Assembly (NCBI GenBank): GCA_052387955.1
Contig: JBQTIQ010000051.1
Coordinates: 1-36,191, forward strand
Direction: 5' to 3'
Length of the DNA stretch: 36,191 nt
Origin: JBQTIQ01 sp052387955
GTDB taxonomy: Bacteria; Actinomycetota; Acidimicrobiia; Acidimicrobiales; JACDCH01
The translations under genes and the position numbers were made by a program. Positions 1 to 10,674 of the stretch are shown here, piece by piece; position 1 is the stretch's first letter, and each line of letters starts with the position of its first letter. The notes beneath the pieces are model-generated. The model had not been told where the DNA came from. It saw only the letters and a list, made by a program, of their open reading frames with translations, and searched no databases.

Positions 1-160
1 CAGCTTCGCCAGCGTCGCTGAGCTGATCGACGCGATCGAGGACTACATCGCCCATCACAACGACGACCCGAAGCCATTCGTGTGGACCAAGACCGCGGAT
101 GAGATCCTCACCAAGGTCCGCCGAGGAAGCGTCGCAATCGAACAAGCGCGCGTCATTTGA
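1..160 (+). pseudogene. IS630-family transposase, C-terminal fragment
   Basis: The frame starting at base 2 is open from the window edge to a TGA at 158-160 and encodes 52 residues. They include the stretch PKPFVWTKTADEIL followed by a basic tail, which is typical of the extreme C-terminus of IS630/Tc1-mariner DDE transposases, just after the catalytic domain. The upstream part lies outside the window, so I cannot tell whether the element is complete; I label it a fragment only because the window truncates it. No IR or TA target duplication can be confirmed on this side. A copy of a dispersed repeat (173-247) begins 13 nt after the stop, so the insertion sequence and the repeat are neighbours. 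Confidence 0.7.
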
Positions 161-172
161 AGGACACACCAC

Positions 173-247
173 TAGCTGCGTTCCCCGGCCACGCAGGCCG
201 TGCTTGGCCGCGCCTGCGCTGGCGCTCCCGCGCTCGCATCGGTGGAC
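173..247 (+). repeat. Dispersed ~70 bp intergenic repeat, copy A
   Basis: This is one of three related copies (others at 13388-13464 on + and 23641-23708 on -). Copies A and C share an uninterrupted block of about 29 identical bases that begins CTAGCTGCGTTCCCCGGCC. A GC-rich segment with a CGCGCCTGCGCT core and a CTCGC(A/G)TCGG(C/T)GG end follows. All copies lie between genes. The element contains short inverted repeats around GGCC and around GCGCC/GGCGC, so it could fold. It ends 18 nt before the start of the histidine phosphatase. Confidence 0.75.
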
Positions 248-265
248 ACGTGAAAGGGTGGGCGC

Positions 266-844
266 GTGCTGATCATCGTCCGCCATGGCCGCACCGCGGC
301 CAACGCCGAGGGCCGGCTGCTGGGCCGGGACGACCCTGCCCTCGACGACATCGGCGTGGGCCAGGCGTGGGTGGCCCGGGCCCTGGTCGGCCCGCTCGGC
401 GCCGGCGCCCGGGTGGTCTGTAGCCCGCTGCTACGGGCGGCCACCACCGGCGCCATCATCGCCTCCGGTCAGACGCCGGTGGTGACCGACGAACGGTGGC
501 GGGAGATCGACTACGGCGACTTCGAGGGTTCGAGGCCCGACGCCCTGCCCGAGGCGTTCTGGCGGAGCTGGCGAGACGACCCGTCCCTCGCCCCACCCGG
601 AGGCGAGTCGCTGCGGTCCGTGGCTGCCCGCGTCGCCCCGGCCTGCGAGGAGCTCCTGGCCGAGGCCGCTTCGAACGACGTGGTCGTCGTGTCGCACGTG
701 TCGCCGATCAAGGCGGCGGTGGCGTGGGCGCTGGGCACGAGCGAGGCCTCGGTGTGGCGGATGACGGTCGCCCCCGGTTCGGTCAGCCGCGTCGTCGCTG
801 GTCCCCACGGACCGGTGCTGGTGAGCTTCAACGAGACCGGCTGA
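266..844 (+). CDS. Histidine phosphatase (phosphoglycerate mutase-like) superfamily protein
   Basis: The 192-residue protein opens with the branch-1 histidine phosphatase signature: the RHG triad at residues 6-8 carries the phospho-accepting His7. R57 in SPLLRAATT and the EIDYGDFEG segment from residue 80 follow, and the second catalytic histidine is H144 in VVVSHVSPIK. Such enzymes dephosphorylate small metabolites or proteins; this sequence does not settle the substrate. The length fits single-domain CobC/GpmB-like members. The GTG start at 266 is preceded by an AAAGGGTG-like ribosome site and gives an N-terminus that enters the first beta strand directly. It lies between a repeat copy and the RNase P RNA, reading in the same direction as both. 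There is no signal peptide, so it is cytoplasmic. Confidence 0.85.
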   Translation: MLIIVRHGRTAANAEGRLLGRDDPALDDIGVGQAWVARALVGPLGAGARVVCSPLLRAATTGAIIASGQTPVVTDERWREIDYGDFEGSRPDALPEAFWRSWRDDPSLAPPGGESLRSVAARVAPACEELLAEAASNDVVVVSHVSPIKAAVAWALGTSEASVWRMTVAPGSVSRVVAGPHGPVLVSFNETG

Positions 845-884
845 GAAAGCACGGGTACCGCCGGCGCTTCCGATGGCGGCGGCC

Positions 885-908
885 GTAGGCCCGCCGCGGA
901 GGGCCTAC
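885..908. other. Perfect inverted repeat just upstream of rnpB
   Basis: GTAGGCCC (885-892) and GGGCCTAC (901-908) form an 8-bp perfect stem around an 8-nt loop. It lies 41 nt after the phosphatase stop and overlaps the probable -10 box of rnpB (906-911). It could be a weak terminator (no T-run follows) or a protein-binding site over the promoter. Confidence 0.5.
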
Positions 909-911
909 ACT
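906..911 (+). promoter_or_regulatory. Probable -10 element of rnpB (TACACT)
   Basis: TACACT fits the actinobacterial TANNNT -10 consensus. It lies 6 nt before base 918, where the terminal helix P1 of the RNase P RNA begins, which is the expected spacing to a transcription start. No convincing -35 is visible. Confidence 0.55.
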
Positions 912-917
912 GCCGCC

Positions 918-1286
<369 letters not shown>

Positions 1287-1325
1287 ACCCGGGCGTCGAG
1301 TCGCCCCGCTGTGGGGCGGCCAGGG

Positions 1326-1664
1326 TCAGGGGCCGGCCAGGGCCCGTTCGACGCCGGACACCTCGAGGACGCGGTCGACGATGCCGGAACGCCGGCCGAT
1401 GGTCAGCCGTCCGCCGCTGCCGACGACGACCCGGTGGGCCAACACGATGGCGCCGACCCCCGACGAGTCGATGAAACGGACGTTCTCCAGGTCGAGCTCG
1501 ACGGCCATACCGGGAGAGCACGCCCCTTCGACCGCGGTCGTGAGCAGGAAGCTGGTGGCGAGGTCGAGCTCGCCGGCCAGCCGCACCATCACATGGCCCT
1601 CGTCGCCCCGGGCGACGGCGACCGTGAGCGGCGCCTGGTCGGGCGCCACGCCTTGACCGCTCAC
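1326..1664 (-). CDS. STAS-domain anti-sigma factor antagonist
   Basis: The 112-residue protein is a single STAS domain. It has an N-terminal beta strand (LTVAVARG), the VRLAGELDLAT segment, and the phosphorylation-site motif FIDSSGVGAIV, whose second serine is the usual target of an anti-sigma kinase. The family releases sigma factors by binding the anti-sigma kinase when unphosphorylated. It is transcribed divergently from the SpoIIE-type phosphatase at 1784, which would be the natural enzyme to dephosphorylate it. No HATPase anti-sigma kinase lies nearby, so that partner must be elsewhere. The GTG at 1664 gives the longest reading; an internal GTG at 1649 is possible. Confidence 0.87.
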   Translation of the reverse strand: MSGQGVAPDQAPLTVAVARGDEGHVMVRLAGELDLATSFLLTTAVEGACSPGMAVELDLENVRFIDSSGVGAIVLAHRVVVGSGGRLTIGRRSGIVDRVLEVSGVERALAGP

Positions 1665-1783
1665 CGGCGCGGCCGGTCAGAGCCACGCTGACCGCGGCCC
1701 GTGCCGGACCGTCCGGGGATGCCGTGGGTCGTGGCCAAGATGTGAGACTGTAGGCCAGCCTCGAACGGTGGGGAAGAGCGAGG

Positions 1784-3184
1784 GTGACGAGCCGTCGGCA
1801 CCGACAACCGGCTTGGTTGGAACAGGTCCGACGTCTCGCGTCCGAGCTCTCCTCGACCGACCACGACGATCGGAGCATCGTCCAGGTGGTCGAGCGCACC
1901 ACCGGCGCCGCCGCCGCGCTGACCGACACACCACCGGGGCGCTCCGCCCCGGGCTACGTCGAGGTGGCCGTCGACGGCGGGGCCGGCCCGCCCTTCACGT
2001 TGACGCTCGACTTTCCCGCCGCGGCCGACGTCCCGTCCCAGCCGGTCCTGCAGGCGGTGTCGATCGCGGTCGGAGCGGCACGCCGTCAGGGCCGTCTCGC
2101 CGTCGATCACGCGTTCCAGAGCTGGGCTACGGGATTGCGCCTGGAGCTGGCCGACGAGCTGATGAGACGGCACGACTGTGCCGGGATCCTCAAGGCGCTG
2201 TCGGCGGTCGTGGTCCCCGCCCTCGCCGACGACGTTGCCCTGGTGCCGGCGGGCGGGGGTGACGAGCCGGCCTCGGCCGGTGAGACCGACGTGTCTCGCC
2301 ACGTCCTGGCGGACGGGTCCGCTCTCGTCTTCCGGCGGGCCGGAGGTTGGGGGAGGCGCGACGAAGAGCTGCTGGGCGATCTGGTGGCGGCCGTCGCCCG
2401 GGCCCGGGTCGAGGCCGAGGTGAGCGAGGCGCAACGCCGGACCCGGGGGATCCTCGAGCGGAGCCTGCTGCCAGCGGCCCTGATCCCTACACCGGGGCTC
2501 CAGCTCGCCAGCCGGTACCTCGCCGCCACCCGGGGCCAGGAGGTCGGAGGCGATTTTTACGACGCCATCAGCGGGCCCGACGGGGTCACCCTGATCGTCG
2601 GCGACGTGCAGGGCAAGGGGATCGAGGCGGCCACGCTGACCAGCCTCGCCCGACACACGCTCCGGGCGGCGGCCTTCGAAGGGGTGGCGCCGGCAGAGCT
2701 GTTGCGCCGTCTCAACCGGGCGCTCCTCTACGGCCAGGCCGAGCAACGGTGTGCCGGGGGCACGCCCCTGCCCCGGTTCGTGACCGCGGCGGTGGCCAAC
2801 CTGACCCGCAGCGGCGACGGGTTCGACGCCGTCCTGGCCCGGGCCGGGCATCCGCCTCCCCTGGTCGTGCGCCCGGGTGGTCATGTCGAGCTGCTGCAAC
2901 CGGCCGGGGTACTGCTGGGTGTCGCCGTCGACCCGGCCATCGAGGAGCTCGAGGTGCACTTGGCCCGGGCCGACACGCTCGTGCTCTACACCGACGGGGT
3001 CACCGAGCAACGCCGTTCGGCCCACCCGTTCGACGAGTTCGAACTGGGCCGGCTGGTGTCGCACCAGCTGGGCGCGGTCGACGCCGAAGTGTTGGCCGAC
3101 GCCATCCAGGACACGGTCCTTCTGGTCTCCCCCGAGGACAACCGAGACGACATCGCCTTCCTCGTCGCCTGCGTCCGCCCCTGA
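1784..3184 (+). CDS. SpoIIE/RsbU-type PP2C serine phosphatase with N-terminal sensory-like region
   Basis: This protein has 466 residues. Residues about 1-205 form a poorly conserved, GAF-like alpha/beta region with no membrane segments. A short helical linker (about 205-230) leads to a complete PPM/SpoIIE domain. Metal-binding motifs are visible: GGDFYD at 255-260, GDVQGKG at 273-279, a YTDGVTE block near 405 and DNRDDIA close to the C-terminus. The enzyme should dephosphorylate a STAS antagonist such as the divergent neighbour at 1326-1664, switching on a sigma factor. The GTG at 1784 is preceded by GGGGAAGAG. The gap to the divergent STAS gene (1665-1783) must hold both promoters. It converges with treY, leaving 65 nt between stops. 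Confidence 0.88.
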   Translation: MTSRRHRQPAWLEQVRRLASELSSTDHDDRSIVQVVERTTGAAAALTDTPPGRSAPGYVEVAVDGGAGPPFTLTLDFPAAADVPSQPVLQAVSIAVGAARRQGRLAVDHAFQSWATGLRLELADELMRRHDCAGILKALSAVVVPALADDVALVPAGGGDEPASAGETDVSRHVLADGSALVFRRAGGWGRRDEELLGDLVAAVARARVEAEVSEAQRRTRGILERSLLPAALIPTPGLQLASRYLAATRGQEVGGDFYDAISGPDGVTLIVGDVQGKGIEAATLTSLARHTLRAAAFEGVAPAELLRRLNRALLYGQAEQRCAGGTPLPRFVTAAVANLTRSGDGFDAVLARAGHPPPLVVRPGGHVELLQPAGVLLGVAVDPAIEELEVHLARADTLVLYTDGVTEQRRSAHPFDEFELGRLVSHQLGAVDAEVLADAIQDTVLLVSPEDNRDDIAFLVACVRP

Positions 3185-3249
3185 GACGGCAGTGGTCGCT
3201 CGGCTGCGGGCGTCGTGGCTCGTGCGGGCGTGGCGTCGGCTCGACCGCG

Positions 3250-5856
3250 CTAGCGCAGGGCGGACCGCGACGGCCCTGCTTCGGCCGGCGCACCCGCCCG
3301 TTCGAGCAGCGCCACCGGGAACCCCGCCCGGGTGTCGCCGAAGCGGGCCCGGCCCGCGAACCCCTCGGTGCCGGACAGGGGGTTGGTCCAGGTCCCGGGC
3401 GGCAGCGCCACCGTGGCCTCGTCGGCCAGGCCCCGGCCGGCGAACCTCGGCACCACTACCGCCACTTCGGGACCGTCGCCCGCGGCTCGGGCGAAGGCGA
3501 TCACCCGCTCGGCGCCGGCACCCGTCACCTCCAGGGGCCGATAGCCGTCGGTGGCGGCGAATGCGGCCTGGTGGCGGCGGCGCAAGCGCAGGCACGACCG
3601 CACCAGGGCGAGCTTCGGCCCGCCGTCGGCGGGGGCCTCGGACCACAGCTCGGCTGCCGGCCGCCGGGGCAGCCCGGCGAGGGCATCGGCGAGGCCGCCG
3701 TAGTCGACGGGCCGGCGGTTGTCGGGGTCGACCAGCGACAGGTCCCAGCGTTCGGTGCCCTGGTAGGTGTCCGGCACCCCCGGCCCCAGCAGCCGGAGCG
3801 CGACCTGGGCGAGGGCGTTGACCCGGCCCGGCTCCACCAGCGGGGCCACGAACGCCTCGAGGTCGGCGACGAAGGCAGGGTCGGCCAGGGCTCCCTGCAG
3901 GAACCGGTGGGTGGCGGCCTCGTAGGCCGCGTCCGGGCGCACCCAGCTGGTACGGACCTTGGCCTCGCGGATCGACTTCTCGATGGCCGGCCACGCCCGT
4001 TCGAGCGGGAGAGGGTGGGCGCCGACGAGGGTCTGGTAGATGAACCACTCCGTGCCCCGGTCGGGGGCGTCCTCGCCGGCGTCGCGGTGGGCGGCGTTCA
4101 TGGCCGACCACCGGTCGACGGCGGAGGCGAACGCCGCGGCCCGGGCCGGCTCCGACAACACCGTCAGCCGGGCCCGGACGTCCTCGCTGCGCTTGGTGTC
4201 ATGGGACGACGTCGTGACCATCGTCGAGGGCCATCGGCGTTGGCCCTCGACGCTGGCGGTGTGGAAGTCGGCCACGTCGAGGTCGGGGTGGTCGGGTTCG
4301 GCGCCCACCTCGTTGAGCGACAACAGCGGGCCCCACCGGTAGAAAGCGGTGTCCTCCTCGCCCTTGGCCGTGACCGGGCCGCTGAGCTGCTGCCAGCGGG
4401 CGACCACCTCGGCTTCCAGGGTGACCGAGCCGTCGGCGGCCCGGTGGGCGGCCTCGTCGGCTTGCAGCAGCACGTTGCGCAGAAGGCCCAACAGGTCGGC
4501 GTCGAGATCGGGACGGGCCGCGGTGGCAGCGGCAACGGCGCCGGCCACCAACTCGACGGCGTCGTCGTCTGCGTCCTCGCCGGGCCGTACGTAGGGGCGG
4601 TAGGCGCCGACGTGCACGGTCACCTCCTGGAGGGCGTCGCGGAGCTCGGAGCGGGTGAAGTCACGCCAGCGCCGACGGTTCTCGCACACCCGCACCAGCA
4701 ACGCCACCACCCGCTCCAGGTCGGCCGACAGCGGCCCCGCCAGCACCTCTCGGCGGGCCTCGAGCCGGACGGCGTCGTAGCTGCGGTGCTCGCCGCAGAA
4801 GCGGCGCCAGGCGGCGGTGAGCACGTCGACGCCGTCCGGGTCGACCAGCACCGCCCCGATACGGGCGAGGCCGTCGTAGCCCGACGTACCGTCGACCGGC
4901 CACGCCGGTAGCTCCTCGTCGGGACGCAGGATCTTCTCCACCACCAGCCAGCTGGCGGGGACGGCCGCCCGGAGCCGTTCGAGATAGCCACCGGGGTCGC
5001 GCAGTCCGTCGACGTGGTCGACACGGATGCCGTCGATGGCACCGGTGGACGCCAGCCCGGTGACCAGCCGGTGGGTGTCGGCGAAGACGTCGAGGCGCTC
5101 GCTACGCAGCGCCACCAGCGAGTCGATGTCGAAGAAGCGGCGGTAGTCGAGCTCGTGGGCGGCGGCCTGCCAGCGCACGAAGCGGAAGTGCTGGCGGTCG
5201 AGGACGGCGTCGACGGCGTCGGGTTCCGAGTTGCGGTCGGCCAGGACGTCTTCCAGCGCCTCCTCCGCCGGCCGGCCGGAGATCACCGCCCGTCGGCCCG
5301 CCTCCGCCCACAGCTCGTCCGCGGTCGGCGGCGACAGCGGGGCGACGTGGTCGAAGTAGCGGGCCACCAGCTCGTCGCCGTCGCGGCCGAGGCAGAGGTC
5401 GCCGGCCTCGAGCACCCGGCCGTAGTGGTCGCCCAGCACCGGCAGCAGCACCACCCCGGCGAGGCGGGACTCGGGCGGCCGCCAGTCGATGTCGAAGTGC
5501 TGGGCGTAGCGGCTGGCCTGCCCCAGCCGCAGCACGTCCCACCACCAGGCGTTGGCAGGGTCGGCAGCCAGGTGGTTGGGGACGATGTCGGCGACGAGGC
5601 CGAGCCCGTGGGCATGAGCGACCGCCACCAGCCGGTCGAACCCAGCCGCCCCGCCCAGCTCCCGGCGCAACCGGGTGGGGTCGACCGTGTCGTAGCCGTG
5701 GGTGCTGCCGGCGACCGCCTCGGCGCAGGGGGAGAGGTACAGGTGGCTCACCCCCAGGTCCGCCAGCACCGGAGCCACCGCGGCGGCGTCGTCGAAGCCG
5801 AACCCGGGCCCCAGCTGGAGCCGGTAGGTACCGATGAGAGGCCGTGGCGTCGTCAT
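3250..5856 (-). CDS. treY: Malto-oligosyltrehalose synthase (TreY, GH13)
   Basis: TreY isomerises the reducing-end alpha-1,4 bond of malto-oligosaccharides to alpha,alpha-1,1, giving maltooligosyltrehalose. The 868-residue protein opens with IGTYRLQL, typical of TreY, then GVSHLYLSPC and THGYDTVDPT. The GH13 catalytic residues are visible: nucleophile D280 in DGIRVDHVDG, acid/base E307 in VVEKILRP, and D553 in SSHDTKRSEDVRARL. The C-terminal PDTYQGTE and VDPDNRRPVDY blocks are also family signatures. The ATG at 5856 overlaps the treZ stop by 4 nt (ATGA), so the two are translationally coupled. The length is slightly above the usual 700-800, with long loops. The enzyme is cytoplasmic. Confidence 0.97.
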   Translation of the reverse strand: MTTPRPLIGTYRLQLGPGFGFDDAAAVAPVLADLGVSHLYLSPCAEAVAGSTHGYDTVDPTRLRRELGGAAGFDRLVAVAHAHGLGLVADIVPNHLAADPANAWWWDVLRLGQASRYAQHFDIDWRPPESRLAGVVLLPVLGDHYGRVLEAGDLCLGRDGDELVARYFDHVAPLSPPTADELWAEAGRRAVISGRPAEEALEDVLADRNSEPDAVDAVLDRQHFRFVRWQAAAHELDYRRFFDIDSLVALRSERLDVFADTHRLVTGLASTGAIDGIRVDHVDGLRDPGGYLERLRAAVPASWLVVEKILRPDEELPAWPVDGTSGYDGLARIGAVLVDPDGVDVLTAAWRRFCGEHRSYDAVRLEARREVLAGPLSADLERVVALLVRVCENRRRWRDFTRSELRDALQEVTVHVGAYRPYVRPGEDADDDAVELVAGAVAAATAARPDLDADLLGLLRNVLLQADEAAHRAADGSVTLEAEVVARWQQLSGPVTAKGEEDTAFYRWGPLLSLNEVGAEPDHPDLDVADFHTASVEGQRRWPSTMVTTSSHDTKRSEDVRARLTVLSEPARAAAFASAVDRWSAMNAAHRDAGEDAPDRGTEWFIYQTLVGAHPLPLERAWPAIEKSIREAKVRTSWVRPDAAYEAATHRFLQGALADPAFVADLEAFVAPLVEPGRVNALAQVALRLLGPGVPDTYQGTERWDLSLVDPDNRRPVDYGGLADALAGLPRRPAAELWSEAPADGGPKLALVRSCLRLRRRHQAAFAATDGYRPLEVTGAGAERVIAFARAAGDGPEVAVVVPRFAGRGLADEATVALPPGTWTNPLSGTEGFAGRARFGDTRAGFPVALLERAGAPAEAGPSRSALR

Positions 5857-7490
5857 CGCGGTGCGGGCGCGGGGTTGCGCCCGGTCCTGACCGCCGACCG
5901 GGGCGGCTCGAACACGTCGTCGCCTACGACGACGGCGCAGGTGCGCTTGGCCAGGTCGGCCCGGACCTCGACGTCGCCCCGGGTCATGACCAGGCGCCGG
6001 CGGCCCTCGTCGACGTCCACGGCGACGGAGCTGGGACGGGGGTCGGTCACCTCTCGATGCCGGTGGCGCAGCTCGATCAGTCGGCGGTACCAGTCACGCA
6101 CATCGGCGTGGCCGGTGTCGGCGAGCTCGTCCCACCGCAGCTTGGCCGACTCGAAGGTCGCCCCGGCCAGAGGGTCGGGGACGGCGTCGGGGCTCCAGCC
6201 GAAGGCGGCGAACTCCCGGCGCCGGCCCTCCCGCACCGCATCGTCGAGGCCGGGGTCACGAGGGCCACAGAAGTAGGGGAAGGGCGTCGACGCCGCCCAC
6301 TCCTCGCCCATGAACAGCATCGGCACCCCCGGCCCGAGCAGTACCAGCGTCGCCGCCACCATGGCCAGGTCGGTGCCGACGAGGTGCTCGAGGCGCTCGC
6401 CGGCGGCCCGGTTGCCGATCTGGTCGTGGTTCTGGGTGCAGGTGATGAAGGCGCTGCGGGGCACGCCGGCGCCGGGGCCGGTCAGCTCGTCGGCGATGGC
6501 GGCGACGGTGCCGTAGGGCTCGTACCAGCCGTCGCGTTCGCCGGTCATGGCGGCGTGGATGGCGTGGTGGACCTCGTCACGCCACTGGGCGTCGAGCCCG
6601 TGCCCGCCGGCCGGCCGCGGTGTCACCACCGCCGGTTCGGTCTCGCCGTGCTCCGCCACCAGCCACAGCGGGCGGCGCAGGTGGGCCGACAGGGCCTCGA
6701 CACTCTCTGACAGCTCGGCCAGGAAGTGCACGGGGGAGTCGTCCTTGAGGAAGTGCACCGCGTCGAGGCGCAGCCCGTCGAGGTGGAAGCGCTCGAGCCA
6801 GTGACGGGCGTTGCCCCTCAGGAACCGGCGGACCTCGTGGCTGCCCTCGTCGTCCAAGTTGACGGCGTCGCCCCACGGGGTGGCGTGGTGGTCGGTGAAG
6901 TAGGGCCCGAACCGGCCCAGGTGGTTCCCGGTGGGGCCGAGGTGGTTGTAGACAACATCGAGCAGCACGCCGATGCCGTGGCCGTGGGCGGCGTCGACGA
7001 AGCGTTTGAAGGCGTCGGGGCCGCCATAGGGCTCATGGGTGGCGTAGAGGCCGACCCCGTCATAACCCCAGCCCCGGTCGCCGTCGAAGGCGGCCACCGG
7101 CATGACCTCGACGGCGTCGACGCCCAGGTCGGCCACGTGCCCGAGACGTCCGATGGCGGCGTCGAAGGTGCCCTCGGGGGTGAAGGTCCCGACGTGCAGC
7201 TCGTAGAGCACGCACGACGGGAGGTGGATGCCCCGCCAGTGGCCGTCGGACCAGGCGAAGCTGTCGTGGTCGACGACGGCGGACGGCCCGTCGACGCCCT
7301 CCGGCTGGCGGTGGGAACGGGGATCGGGCCGCGGCGGTCCGCCGTCGAGGGCGAAGGCGTAGCGGGCACCGGCCCCGAGGTCGACGGGCGCGCCGAACCA
7401 GCCGTCGCTGCCGCCGGCCATCGCCGTCCGCCGGTGGTCGGTGACGAGGTCGACCGTCGTCGCCTTCGGCGCCCACACCCGCGGCCGCAC
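5853..7490 (-). CDS. treZ: Malto-oligosyltrehalose trehalohydrolase (TreZ, GH13)
   Basis: TreZ hydrolyses maltooligosyltrehalose to free trehalose. The GTG at 7490 (1 nt after the treX stop) gives an N-terminus reaching RVWAPKA at once, as in actinobacterial TreZ proteins. An ATG at 7526 in the same frame would add 12 unaligned residues and has no ribosome site. The order is an N-terminal CBM48-like domain (about 1-100), then a GH13 barrel with nucleophile D243 (GLRLDAVHF), acid/base E280 (LVAEHGE) and D356 (QNHDQIGNR), and a short C-terminal beta domain. The 545-residue length is normal. It sits between treX and treY in one operon, ending in an ATGA overlap with treY. Confidence 0.95.
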   Translation of the reverse strand: MRPRVWAPKATTVDLVTDHRRTAMAGGSDGWFGAPVDLGAGARYAFALDGGPPRPDPRSHRQPEGVDGPSAVVDHDSFAWSDGHWRGIHLPSCVLYELHVGTFTPEGTFDAAIGRLGHVADLGVDAVEVMPVAAFDGDRGWGYDGVGLYATHEPYGGPDAFKRFVDAAHGHGIGVLLDVVYNHLGPTGNHLGRFGPYFTDHHATPWGDAVNLDDEGSHEVRRFLRGNARHWLERFHLDGLRLDAVHFLKDDSPVHFLAELSESVEALSAHLRRPLWLVAEHGETEPAVVTPRPAGGHGLDAQWRDEVHHAIHAAMTGERDGWYEPYGTVAAIADELTGPGAGVPRSAFITCTQNHDQIGNRAAGERLEHLVGTDLAMVAATLVLLGPGVPMLFMGEEWAASTPFPYFCGPRDPGLDDAVREGRRREFAAFGWSPDAVPDPLAGATFESAKLRWDELADTGHADVRDWYRRLIELRHRHREVTDPRPSSVAVDVDEGRRRLVMTRGDVEVRADLAKRTCAVVVGDDVFEPPRSAVRTGRNPAPAPR

Positions 7491-7491
7491 G

Positions 7492-9633
<2,142 letters not shown>

Positions 9634-9763
9634 GTCTCTCCCCAACGTCGCTCACCTGGGATGCCGGCGCCCGTCCTCCCGGCTGCACCTCGGGCCCCGG
9701 CCGAGCCAACGTACCCTCGGCGGCGTCGGGCGAACCCCGTCGCGGGCGTCTCGGCCGCGACGC

Positions 9764-9827
9764 GACGAAGCCCCGGGAGTGGTCCGCTCCCGAGGCCTCG
9801 TCGGATGGGCCCGGGCCGTCGGCCCGG
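9764..9827 (-). terminator. Two GC-rich hairpins after the ferritin-like operon
   Basis: GACGAAGCCCCGGGAG (9764-9779) pairs with CTCCCGAGGCCTCGTC (9787-9802): 16 positions with two mismatches and a 7-nt loop. A second hairpin, CCGGGCC-GTC-GGCCCGG (9811-9827), lies closer to the stop at 9836. Neither has a long T-run, which is common in high-GC actinobacteria. Their place between the ferritin-like stop and the treX promoter suits transcription termination on the minus strand. Confidence 0.55.
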
Positions 9828-9835
9828 TGTCGTGC

Positions 9836-10633
9836 TCAGCCGGTCAGGACCGCCCCTTCGGGGAGCGGGTTCTCCGACTTGTAGAAGGCAGCCGGGAAGA
9901 TCTCGGCCGGCGGCAGCTTCGCCACCATCATGATGATCGACCGGTGCTGGGCTTCGATGCCTGCGATGGTGGACAGCGTCGAGCGCAGCTCCTTGGTCGA
10001 CAGTGCGCCGACGGCAAAGACGTAGGTCTGGGCCGCGGCATCCTCGAGCTCGTAGGCGAGCTTGACGATCTTGGCCTCGTCGAGGCCGGGGCCGGTGAGC
10101 ACCGGGTCGACGACGGCGGCCTTGACCGCGGCGTTGGGTTCGTTGACGGCCTGGCCCCCGGCACTCCGGATGACACCGTTCAGCGCATCCTGGTGCTGCT
10201 GGTGGTGGTCCATGAAGACCATGGCGGCCTGGCCGACGATCGGCGTCGTGACCAGGTTCGACTTGATGGCGGCGTCATAGGTGCTCACGGCGAGGGCTTC
10301 GAGCGAGGCCGCGGTGCGGGCCAGGGCCAGGTCCATAGCGTTCCCGCCACCGGTCGAGGCGTCGGTGCCGGCGTCGCCGGAGGTGGCGACTCCGCCGTCG
10401 TCGTCGTCGCTACAGGCGGCGAACAGCAGGGCACCGGCGATGCCGACCCCACCGAGCTTGAAGAACTGGCGCCGGGCCGGGATGCCCAGTACCCCGGCCT
10501 TCTCGTCGGGGGTGAGGCCACTGTCGGCGTCGAACACCTGGTTCAGCGCGCCGCGCCAGCGGCGGTCGACGGCCTTCTGGTCGGCGTTGACCTGGCGCAG
10601 GCGGCGACGCAGCTCGTCCTGGGGGATGTCCAC
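9836..10633 (-). CDS. Exported ferritin-like domain lipoprotein (desiccation-related/PF13668 type)
   Basis: The protein has 265 residues from a GTG at 10633, which has GAGAGGAG about 10 nt upstream. An in-frame ATG at 10678 overlaps the previous stop by 4 nt but lacks a ribosome site. About 50 charged residues precede a twin-arginine signal, RRQFFKLGG (54-62), a hydrophobic stretch and a lipobox ending in C74, followed by an acidic DDDDG linker. The ferritin-like four-helix region (about 100-240) has likely metal ligands E112, the HHQQH cluster at 143-147, E195 and E227/H230. It is probably a Tat-exported, lipid-anchored di-iron or ferritin-like protein on the outer face of the membrane; its reaction is unknown. 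It is last in a three-gene cluster with a paralogue and a cupredoxin. Confidence 0.82.
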   Translation of the reverse strand: MDIPQDELRRRLRQVNADQKAVDRRWRGALNQVFDADSGLTPDEKAGVLGIPARRQFFKLGGVGIAGALLFAACSDDDDGGVATSGDAGTDASTGGGNAMDLALARTAASLEALAVSTYDAAIKSNLVTTPIVGQAAMVFMDHHQQHQDALNGVIRSAGGQAVNEPNAAVKAAVVDPVLTGPGLDEAKIVKLAYELEDAAAQTYVFAVGALSTKELRSTLSTIAGIEAQHRSIIMMVAKLPPAEIFPAAFYKSENPLPEGAVLTG

Positions 10634-10674
10634 TGTTGTCGTGCTCCTCTCGGACTGGTCTGGACGAGCCCCGG

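Noticed and set aside
1661..4111. Very long open frame (816 codons) on the minus strand, with similar ones at 2347-4911 (+), 31330-33495 (-) and 33747-35747 (-)
   Set aside because: These are antisense or shifted shadows of the PP2C, treY, HEXXH/HEAT/baeRF and glucokinase/aminotransferase genes. They are Arg/Pro/Gly/His-rich without domains, as expected from high-GC third positions.
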